This document shows positions 38,717-47,210 of a DNA stretch of 64,000 bases, piece after piece. The position numbers and the translations under genes were made by a program. This DNA comes from Aphrophora alni (taxonomy: Eukaryota > Arthropoda > Insecta > Hemiptera > Aphrophoridae): assembly GCA_963513935.1 (NCBI GenBank), contig OY740774.1:92031847-92095846 (forward strand), given 5' to 3'. The notes under the pieces were generated by a model. It made no database searches. It was not told the origin of the DNA and saw nothing but the letters and a program-made list of their open reading frames with translations. Within the stretch, counting starts at the first letter, position 1, and the number at the start of each line of letters is the position of its first letter.

Positions 38717-38925
38717 AACCGAACCGAAATTACCAACCGATTTACCAACCAAATCCAACCGATTTACCAACCAAAACCAACCGATTTACCAACCGAAATA
38801 TACTTTTACCAACCGATTTACCAACCACAATATACATTTACCAACCGATTTACCAACCAAAACCAACCGATTTACCAACCAAAACCAACCGATTTACCAA
38901 CCAAAACCAACCGATTTACTGTCTG
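38717..38925. repeat. ACCAACCGATTT minisatellite, left arm
   Basis: About nine copies of a 20-23-base unit with ACCAACC and GATTTACCAACC. It recurs inverted as GGTTGGTAAATCGGTTGG at about 39600-39660, so it brackets the gene at 38979-39388 as a nested inverted repeat. The Thr/Gln/Pro-rich 78-codon frame across it (38696-38932) is a by-product. Confidence 0.9.
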
Positions 38926-38978
38926 GAGTTAATATAAAACCACTAACTCCGCTTACAAAACCATTCCGCGACAACATA

Positions 38979-39377
38979 ATGCTTGTTAAAATAACCGACA
39001 GTTCGGATTGCGAACAAGGGAAGAGCCTCGTAAAGAAGAATATCTGTGGAGTATTTAACAGTTATCTTCGTGGGAAATTTACGGATTTTGTTTCCGCAAG
39101 ACATGGCGTAAAAGTAAAATTACCATTCCCTTTGAATGGAAAGAGACCTATGGCGAAACGTGTATGCAATATTATTGGAGCAGATGGGATGCAAGCCATT
39201 GCAAAGAAATTTAAAAATCCCATTGCAATCCCCTACAAGGTAGAGTTAGCGGATGTTGAGTTGGCTACTCTACAGGAAAAAATGCCCGAAATACTATTGG
39301 CTTCTACCTTATGGATTTGGACATTACACAAGATTTTGTGGGGATCTTTAACAAGCGAGAGATGTGTGAGCATTTAG
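38979..39377 (+). CDS. Unrecognised basic protein of the palindromic element, left copy
   Basis: A 132-codon frame from ATG 38979, starting MLVKITDSSDCEQGKSLVKK; less AT-rich than its surroundings. The frame is open upstream of this ATG, so the N-terminus may be longer. The product is rich in Lys/Arg, with KSLVKKNICGVFNSYLRGKF and NGKRPMAKRVCN segments, suggesting nucleic-acid binding. From about 39293 another frame gives a more protein-like end (with DLDITQDFVGIFNKREM), stops at 39386-39388 and is followed at once by AATAAA. An A6 run at 39277-39282 lies between, so a frameshift, programmed slippage or sequencing error is likely. I cannot name the family; a replication-initiator resemblance is only a guess. 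It reads towards the centre of the palindrome. Confidence 0.6.
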   Translation: MLVKITDSSDCEQGKSLVKKNICGVFNSYLRGKFTDFVSARHGVKVKLPFPLNGKRPMAKRVCNIIGADGMQAIAKKFKNPIAIPYKVELADVELATLQEKMPEILLASTLWIWTLHKILWGSLTSERCVSI

Positions 39378-39389
39378 TACGTCATTAAA

Positions 39390-39395
39390 AATAAA
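39390..39395 (+). terminator. AATAAA poly(A) signal after the element gene, left copy
   Basis: Overlapping AATAAA words immediately after the stop at 39386-39388 in the alternative frame. This position supports that stop, rather than 39375-39377, as the original end of the gene. Confidence 0.5.
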
Positions 39396-39661
39396 TAAAT
39401 GTTTTAAAATAATATTCTTTGTAATTTGTTACCTCTATTCCACCAAAACTCTTTTTAGTAGAGATGAAGATATTTGATGTGACCTTGGAATTGTAGCCGA
39501 AAACGACACGACCCCCCAACCCCCATTTTTCCTTTTTAAATATATAACGTCGTAACGTTTGTTAGGAACCGATTTACCAAACCGTAGATAAAATTACCAA
39601 GATTTGGTTGGTAAATTGTTTGCAAAAAGTATATTTTGGTTGGTAAATCGGTTGGTATTGG

Positions 39662-40434
39662 TTAGGTTAGGTTAGGTTAGGTCTGGTTAGGATAGGTTAG
39701 GATAGGTTAGGTTAGGTTAGGTCTGGTTAGGATAGGTTAGGATAGGTTAGGTTATGTTAGGTTAGGTTAGGATAGGATAGGTTAGGTTAGGTTAGGTTAG
39801 GATAGGTTAGGTTAGGTTAGGATAGGTTATGTTAGGTGAGGTTAGGTTAGGTTAGGATAGGTTAGGTTAGGTTAGGTTTTTAGGAGAATGGTTGTTAGGT
39901 TAAGTTAGGATAGGATAGGTTAGGTTAGGTTAGGTTAGGTTAGGATAGGTTAGTTTAGGTTAGGTCTGGTTAGGATAGGTTAGGTTATGTTAGGTTAGGT
40001 TAGGATAGGATAGGTTAGGTTAGGTTAAGTTAGGATAGGTTAGGTTAGGATAGGTTATGTTAGGTGAGGTTAGGTTAGGTTAGGATAGGTTAGGTTAGGT
40101 TAGGTCTGGTTAGGATAGGTTAGGATAGGTTAGGTTAGGATAGATTAGGTTATGTTAGGTTAGGTTAGGATAGGATAGGTTAGGTTAGGTTAGGTTAGGT
40201 TAGGATAGGTTAGGTTAGGTTAGGATAGGTTATGTTAGTTGAGGTTAGGTTAGATTAGGATAGGTTAGGTTAGGTTAGGTTAGGTTTTTAGGAGAATGGT
40301 TGTTAGGTTAGGTTAGGATAGGATAGGTTAGGTTAGGTTAGGTTAGGATAGGTTAGGTTAGGTTAGGATAGGTTATGTTAGGTTAGGTTAGGTTAGGTTA
40401 GGATAGGTTAGGTTAGGTTAGGTTAGGTTTTTAG
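39662..40434 (+). repeat. TTAGG-type telomere-like array, left arm
   Basis: About 150 five-base units, mostly TTAGG, with variants ATAGG, TCTGG, TTATG and TGAGG. An interrupting TTTTTAGGAGAATGG block occurs near 39877, 40287 and 40428. TTAGG is the telomere repeat of most arthropods. The G-rich strand runs towards the palindrome centre, as a chromosome end would run towards its tip. Confidence 0.93.
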
Positions 40435-40507
40435 GAGAATGGTTGCCACACGCCCGGGAGATGGTAGGGGTGGGGTGGAGGTTGGTAGGCGTGTGGCAAC
40501 CATTCTC
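40435..40507. other. Centre of the palindrome: stem and 33-base G-rich loop
   Basis: GAATGGTTGCCACACGCC (to 40454) pairs with GGCGTGTGGCAACCATTC (from 40488). The loop 40455-40487 is the only non-palindromic sequence of the element and contains GGG, GGGG and GGGG runs plus further GG pairs on the + strand, so it could form a quadruplex. Confidence 0.9.
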
Positions 40508-41281
40508 CTAAAAACCTTACCTAACCTAACCTAACCTATCCTAACCTAACCTAACCTAACCTAACATAACCTATCCTAACCTAACCTAACCTATCCTAAC
40601 CTAACCTAACCTAACCTATCCTATCCTAACCTAACCTAACAACCATTCTCCTAAAAACCTAACCTAACCTAACCTAACCTATCCTAATCTAACCTAACCT
40701 CAACTAACATAACCTATCCTAACCTAACCTAACCTATCCTAACCTAACCTAACCTAACCTAACCTATCCTATCCTAACCTAACCTAACATAACCTAATCT
40801 ATCCTAACCTAACCTATCCTAACCTATCCTAACCAGACCTAACCTAACCTAACCTATCCTAACCTAACCTAACCTCACCTAACATAACCTATCCTAACCT
40901 AACCTATCCTAACTTAACCTAACCTAACCTATCCTATCCTAACCTAACCTAACATAACCTAACCTATCCTAACCAGACCTAACCTAAACTAACCTATCCT
41001 AACCTAACCTAACCTAACCTAACCTATCCTATCCTAACTTAACCTAACAACCATTCTCCTAAAAACCTAACCTAACCTAACCTATCCTAACCTAACCTAA
41101 CCTCACCTAACATAACCTATCCTAACCTAACCTAACCTATCCTAACCTAACCTAACCTAACCTATCCTATCCTAACCTAACCTAACATAACCTAACCTAT
41201 CCTAACCTATCCTAACCAGACCTAACCTAACCTAACCTATCCTAACCTATCCTAACCAGACCTAACCTAACCTAACCTAAC
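40508..41281 (-). repeat. TTAGG-type telomere-like array, right arm (reads CCTAA)
   Basis: Mirror of 39662-40434. With the left array it makes a head-to-head junction, TTAGG towards the centre on one side and CCTAA away from it on the other. Confidence 0.93.
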
Positions 41282-41564
41282 CAATACCAACCGATTTACC
41301 AACCAAAATATACTTTTTGCAAACAATTTACCAACCAAATCTTGGTAATTTTATCTACGGTTTGGTAAATCGGTTCCTAACAAACGTTACGACGTTATAT
41401 ATTTAAAAAGGAAAAATGGGGGTTGGGGGGTCGTGTCGTTTTCGGCTACAATTCCAAGGTCACATCAAATATCTTCATCTCTACTAAAAAGAGTTTTGGT
41501 GGAATAGAGGTAACAAATTACAAAGAATATTATTTTAAAACATTTATTTATTTTTAATGACGTA

Positions 41565-41963
41565 CTAAATGCTCACACATCTCTCGCTTGTTAAAGATCC
41601 CCACAAAATCTTGTGTAATGTCCAAATCCATAAGGTAGAAGCCAATAGTATTTCGGGCATTTTTTCCTGTAGAGTAGCCAACTCAACATCCGCTAACTCT
41701 ACCTTGTAGGGGATTGCAATGGGATTTTTAAATTTCTTTGCAATGGCTTGCATCCCATCTGCTCCAATAATATTGCATACACGTTTCGCCATAGGTCTCT
41801 TTCCATTCAAAGGGAATGGTAATTTTACTTTTACGCCATGTCTTGCGGAAACAAAATCCGTAAATTTCCCACGAAGATAACTGTTAAATACTCCACAGAT
41901 ATTCTTCTTTACGAGGCTCTTCCCTTGTTCGCAATCCGAACTGTCGGTTATTTTAACAAGCAT
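41565..41963 (-). CDS. Unrecognised basic protein of the palindromic element, right copy
   Basis: Identical 132-residue translation to the left copy, on the opposite strand, also reading towards the centre. The alternative-frame end corresponds to 41554 and the A6 run to 41660-41665. That both copies share the same apparent frameshift fits recent copying or gene conversion between arms, or a single consensus error applied to both. Confidence 0.6.
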   Translation of the reverse strand: MLVKITDSSDCEQGKSLVKKNICGVFNSYLRGKFTDFVSARHGVKVKLPFPLNGKRPMAKRVCNIIGADGMQAIAKKFKNPIAIPYKVELADVELATLQEKMPEILLASTLWIWTLHKILWGSLTSERCVSI

Positions 41964-42016
41964 TATGTTGTCGCGGAATGGTTTTGTAAGCGGAGTTAGT
42001 GGTTTTATATTAACTC

Positions 42017-42225
42017 CAGACAGTAAATCGGTTGGTTTTGGTTGGTAAATCGGTTGGTTTTGGTTGGTAAATCGGTTGGTTTTGGTTGGTAAATCGGTTG
42101 GTAAATGTATATTGTGGTTGGTAAATCGGTTGGTAAAAGTATATTTCGGTTGGTAAATCGGTTGGTTTTGGTTGGTAAATCGGTTGGATTTGGTTGGTAA
42201 ATCGGTTGGTAATTTCGGTTCGGTT
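42017..42225. repeat. ACCAACCGATTT minisatellite, right arm
   Basis: Mirror of 38717-38925, seen here as GGTTGGTAAATCGGTTGG units. The inner partner repeat lies at about 41282-41342. Confidence 0.9.
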
Positions 42226-42421
42226 AAATAGTGGCCAGACTAACACCCGTTTGGACTGTGGTAAGCATAGGTTTAGGCAAAAGTAGGAATTAAGTCTAGG
42301 TTAACAATATTTTAACACGATACATAAAAACATGTGCTACACCCTGGTAGACAACGGAGGAAACTACGTTTAACAGATTATACACATTAAATGTACCTAG
42401 GCCGTGGTGGGCAAAAGTAGG

Positions 42422-42475
42422 AAACTCTAATAGGTTAGGTTAACTATCTTAACACATTATATAAATATATAACAC

Positions 42476-42518
<43 letters not shown>

Positions 42519-45500
42519 CACATTATTGTAACAGCTGATTGGCTGTGGATGGGCAAAAGTAGGAAACTTATAGGTTAGGTTAACTATCTTAACACATTAT
42601 ATATAACACATTAATTGTACCAGCTGATAGGCTGTGGATGGGCAAATGTAGGAAACTTATAGGTTAGGTTAACTATCTTAACACATTATATCTTAACACA
42701 TTATATAAAATATATAACACATTAATTGTACCAGCTGATTGGCTGTGGATGGGTAAAAGTAGGAAACTTATAGGTAAGGTTAACTATCTTAACACATTAT
42801 ATAATTATATAACACATTATTGTATCAGCTGATAGGCTGTGGATGGGTAAAAGTAGGACACTTATAGGTTAGGTTAACTATCTTAACACATTATATAAAT
42901 ATATAACACATTATATATATATATAACACATTATTGTAACAGCTGATTGGCTGTGGATGGGTAAAAGTAGGAAACTTTAGGTTAGGTTACTATCTTAACA
43001 CATTATATAACACATTATATAAATATATAACACATTATATATATATATATATAACACATTAATTGTACCAGCTGATTGGCTGTGGATGGGCAAAGGTAGG
43101 AAACTTATAGGTTAGGTTAACTATCTTAACACATTATATAATAACACATTATTGTAACAGCTGATAGGCTGTGGATGGGTAAAAGTAGGACACTTATAGG
43201 TTAACTATCTTAACACATTATATAAATATATAACACATTATATATATATATAACACATTATTGTAACAGCTGATTGGCTGTGGATGGGTAAAAGTAGGAC
43301 ACTTATAGGTTAGGTTAACTATCTTAACACATTATATAAATATATAACACATTATATATATATATAACACATTATTGTAACAGCTGATTGGCTGTGGATG
43401 GGTAAAAGTAGGACACTTATAGGTTAGGTTAACTATCTTAACACATTATATAAATATATAACACATTATATATATATATATATATAACACATTATTGTAA
43501 CAGCTGATTGGCTGTGGATGGGTAAAAGTAGGAAACTTATAGGTTAGGTTAACTATCTTAACACATTATATAACACATTATATAAATATATAACACATTA
43601 TATATATATATAACACATTAATTGTACCAGCTGATTGGCTGTGGATGGGCAAAGGTAGGAAACTTATAGGTTAGGTTAACTATCTTAACACATTATATAA
43701 TAACACATTATTGTAACAGCTGATAGGCTGTGGATGGGTAAAAGTAGGACACTTATAGGTTAACTATCTTAACACATTATATAAATATATAACACATTAT
43801 ATATATATAACACATTATTGTAACAGCTGATTGGCTGTGGATGGGTAAAAGTAGGACACTTATAGGTTAGGTTAACTATCTTAACACATTATATAAATAT
43901 ATAACACATTATATATATATATATATATAACACATTATTGTAACAGCTGATTGGCTGTGGATGGGTAAAAGTAGGAAACTTATAGGTTAGGTTAACTATC
44001 TTAACACATTATATAACACATTATATAAATATATAACACATTATATATATATATATATAACACATTAATTGTACCAGCTGATTGACTGTGGATGGGTAAA
44101 AGTAGGACACTTTAGGTTAACTATCTTAACACATTATATAATAACACATTATTGTAACAGCTGATAGGCTGTGGATGGGTAAAAGTATCACACTTATAGG
44201 TTAACTATCTTAACACATTATATAAATATATAACACATTATATATATATATATATAACACATTATTGTAACAGCTGATTGGCTGTGGATGGGTAAAAGTA
44301 GGACACTTATAGGTTAGGTTAACTATCTTAACACATTATATAAATATATAACACATTATATATATATATATAACACATTAATTGTACCAGCTGATTGGCT
44401 GTGGATGAGCAAAGGTAGGAAACTTTAGGGTAACTATCTTAACACATTATATAATTATATAACACATTATTGTAACAGCTGATTGGCTGTGGATGGGTAA
44501 AAGTAGGACACTTATAGGTTAGGTTAATAGGCAAAAGTAGGAATTAAGTCTAGGTTAACAATATTTTAACACGATACTTAAACACATGTGCTACACCCTG
44601 GTAGACAACGGAGGAAACTACGTTTAACACATTATACACATTAAATGTACCTAGGCCGTGGTGGGCAAAAGTAGTAAACTCTAATAGGTTAGGTTAACTA
44701 TCTTAACACATTATATAACACATTATATAAATATATAACACATTATATATATATAACACATTATTGTAACAGCTGATTGGCTGTGGATGGGCAAAAGTAG
44801 GAAACTTGTGGTAAACATAGGCAAAAGTAGGAAACTTTAGGTTAGGTTAACTATCTTAACACATTATATAACTATATAACACATTATATAAATATATAAC
44901 ACATTACATATATATAACACATTATTGTACCAGCTGTTACAAGTAGGCTGTGGTGAACATAGGCAAAAGTGGGAAACTTATAGGTTAGGTTAACTATCTT
45001 AACACATTATATACATATATAACACATTATATAAATATATAACACAATAATTGTACCAGCTGATTCAAGTAGGCTGTGGTGAACATAGGCAAAAGTAGGA
45101 AACTTATAGGTTAGGTTAACTATCTCAACACATTATATAAATATATAACACATTATATAAATACACATTGATTGTACCAACTGTTACAAGTAGGCTGTGG
45201 TGAACATAGGTAAAAACTTTTCATACATAGGTTGGATTAACTATCTTAATACATTATATACATATATAACACATTATATAAATATATAACACATTATTGT
45301 ACCAGCTGTTACAAGTAGGCTGTGGTGAACATAGGCAATAGTAGGAAACTTATAGGTTAGGTTAACTATCTTAACACATTATATACATATATAACACATT
45401 ATATAAATATATAACACATTAATTGTACCAACTGTTACAAGTAGGCTGTGGTGAACATAGGTAAAAACTTTTCATACATAGGTTAGATTAACTATCTTAA

Positions 45501-46246
45501 CACATTATATACATATATAACACATTATATAAATATATAACACATTACATATATATATATATATAACACATTATTGTACCAGCTGTTACAAGTAGGCTGT
45601 GGTGAACATAGGCAAAAGTGGGAAACTTATAGGTTAGGTTAACTATCTTAACACATTATATACATATATAACACATTATATAAATATATAACACAGTAAT
45701 TGTACCAGCTGATTCAAGTAGGCTGTGGTGAACATAGGCAAAAGTAGGAAAACTTATAGGTTAGGTTAACACAAGCACATTACAATTTGGACACTACTAT
45801 TTGTTGTCAGAGTAACCTAGAGGTACGACTCAGAACCCATACCGTAAGACGTACGCGAGTTTTTCGCGGTCGCGAAAAACTCGGTAAGTCTTACGGTAAG
45901 GGGTTCGTGTCCGAACTTCTACGAAATGTTCTGGCGTTCGGTTACAACATGGCGGCTTATATACTGCGTTAAATATCCGACTTGTAATACTATGAGGTTA
46001 GGTTAACTATCTTAACACATTATATAAATATATAACACATTATTGTAACAGCTGATTGGCTGTGGATGGGCAAAAGTGGGAATCTTTAGGTTAACTATCT
46101 TACCACATTATATAATGACACATTATTGTAACAGCTGATAGGCTGTGGATGGGCAACTGTAGGACACTTATAGGTTAGGTTAACTATCTTAACACATTAT
46201 ATATATATATATAACACATTATTGCGGTTACAACATGGCGGCTTAT
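42422..46246. repeat. AT-rich minisatellite array, right arm
   Basis: Mirror of 34690-38520, with the same order of unit variants. Conservation of unit order, and not only of unit sequence, shows the arms were copied as a block. Confidence 0.92.
45825..45915. repeat. GC-rich cruciform-forming inverted repeat, right arm
   Basis: Mirror of 35021-35111, with the TTTTTCGCG / CGCGAAAAA core. Confidence 0.8.
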
Positions 46247-46278
46247 ATACTGCGTTAATTATCCGACTTGTAATACTA

Positions 46279-46350
46279 TGCACGATAGCTCAGTCGGTAG
46301 CGTGTCCGCCTTCGAATCCAAACTTCACAGGTTCGAATCCCACCGGTATT
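46279..46350 (+). pseudogene. tRNA-like module (A box and B box), right arm
   Basis: TAGCTCAGTCGG (A box) and GGTTCGAATCC (B box) on the + strand, spaced as in a tRNA. Stems pair poorly, so it is probably a tRNA-derived promoter relic. If active, it would transcribe outward, through the GACGTCA sites and the (TG)n run towards the right terminus. The 128-codon frame over it (46222-46608) joins this to the repeats and is not a gene. Confidence 0.6.
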
Positions 46351-46426
46351 AAAAAAGTTAAGTGTATGACGTCGTGTGAGTATGACGTCATGTGTGTGTG
46401 TGTGTGTGTGTGTGTCTCGACAACAA

Positions 46427-46798
46427 TACGTCACTGGTGGGGGGACCAATGGGGGAAGGGAAGGGGCCTACAGGGGAGGGGCAGGGGGAGGGGTGGGAGG
46501 AGGTGGGGGGACCAATGGGGGAAGGGAAGGGGCCTAAAGGGGAGGGGCCTACAGGGAAGGGGCAGGGGGAGGGGTGGGGGGACCAATGGGGGAAGGGAAG
46601 GGGCCTAAAGGGGAGGGGCAAAGGGGTAGGGGCAAAGGGGGAGGGGCAGAGGGAGGGGTGGGGGGACCAATGGGGGAAGGGAAGGGGCCTAAAGGGGAGG
46701 GGCAAAGGGGGAGGGGCAAAGGGAGGAGGGGGAGGGGAGGGGGAGGGGAGGGGCAAAGGGGGAGGGGCCAAGGGGGAGGGGTGGGGGTACCCCCACCA
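46427..46798. repeat. G-rich terminal minisatellite, right arm
   Basis: Mirror of 34138-34509; G-rich on the + strand here. Gly/Glu/Lys-rich frames of up to 159 codons across it are repeat artefacts. Confidence 0.9.
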
Positions 46799-46828
46799 TG
46801 TTTGTGCCCAACCGTCCCCATCTCTACT

Positions 46829-46834
46829 ACTAAT
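46829..46834. repeat. Right target-site duplication ACTAAT
   Basis: Same six bases and orientation as 34102-34107. The inferred empty site reads GAAATGG-ACTAAT-TCTACTGGG. Confidence 0.8.
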
Positions 46835-47210
46835 TCTACTGGGTTTGTTAGTCCCGGAGTGGAATTGGTAACTTCAGCCTTTAGTAATTACTATCGGGTT
46901 TATTTGCTAAACCTTGATTCTGTAGATACTTTACGAAGTTTATACGATCGCAGTTTTTATCTGTCAACTTCATTCCAATTGTCACCGAGTATTTCAAAAA
47001 AATATCTGACATCAATATTCATTAAACTGTGCTTATAATTTATTTGGGACTAAAACTTATATTGAGTTATTGTAGCTCATGTACCACTTAGAATGACAAC
47101 ATTGTCGTTGAAAAGCGTTTGATTAAATAAACGTCATTTTTGTGGAATATTGATTTCAAGTTTTATTCTACCTAATATTATCTCACAAGTCAGGCTCAAT
47201 ATTTATGTAT
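46835..47210 (+). repeat. Old repeat tail flanking the palindrome
   Basis: The interval is less AT-rich than the far flank and open in one frame to 47038 without a recognisable motif. Its end (about 47085-47205) contains ATTGTCGTTGAAAAGCG and CTCACAAGTCAGGCTCAATATTT, matching in the same order TTGTCGTTGAAACGCG and CTCATAAGTCAAGCTCAACATTT near 4404-4513. This marks both as copies of one dispersed repeat family, possibly the 3' end of a retroelement. Confidence 0.45.

Larger units (their letters stand above)
34108..40454 (+). repeat. Left terminal inverted repeat, about 6.35 kb
   Basis: From outside in: a 30-base end, C-rich minisatellite, (CA)n, tRNA-like module, AT-rich minisatellite with a GC-rich cruciform, ACCAACC-repeat cassette with a protein gene, TTAGG-type array, and the stem of the central hairpin. 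All of these recur inverted in the right arm. Confidence 0.93.
34108..46828. mobile_element. Giant palindromic (foldback) mobile element, 12.7 kb
   Basis: Left arm 34108-40454 and right arm 40488-46828 are reverse complements, separated by a 33-base loop (40455-40487). Paired positions sum to 80942 in the inner part and 80936 in the outer part, so the net length difference over about 6.34 kb is only 6 bases; a TA run of 43 bases (38421-38463) against 39 (42479-42517) accounts for four. The termini read AGTAGAGATGGGGACGG inwards on both sides, and a 6-bp direct repeat, ACTAAT, flanks the whole. A start with AG and a 6-bp duplication are known features of Polintons/Mavericks, whose inverted repeats are usually hundreds of bases and which carry polymerase B, integrase, protease and ATPase genes; none of those is visible. 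It is best described as an unclassified foldback element, perhaps mobilised in trans. The left and right flanks are unrelated, which argues against a simple inverted-read artefact. Confidence 0.88.
40488..46828 (-). repeat. Right terminal inverted repeat, about 6.34 kb
   Basis: Reverse complement of 34108-40454 with a net length difference of six bases. Contents mirror the left arm in every block. Confidence 0.93.

Noticed and set aside
38696..38932. Thr/Gln/Pro-rich 78-residue frame
   Set aside because: Translation of the ACCAACC minisatellite; the unit length is not a steady multiple of three, so the peptide repeat is not maintained.
39662..41281. A true chromosome end or a simple ancestral chromosome fusion
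   Set aside because: Ordinary DNA continues on both sides, the arrays are internal to a bracketed element, and both arms are identical, unlike two different chromosome ends.
46222..46608. 128-residue frame with a hydrophobic start that looks like a signal peptide
   Set aside because: It runs straight through the tRNA-like module, the microsatellite and the G-rich repeat; chance open frame.
34108..46828. Palindrome as an assembly artefact from an inverted (hairpin) read
   Set aside because: Such an artefact would make the right flank the reverse complement of the left flank; here the flanks differ and a 6-bp duplication brackets the unit. Polishing of one arm onto the other remains possible.
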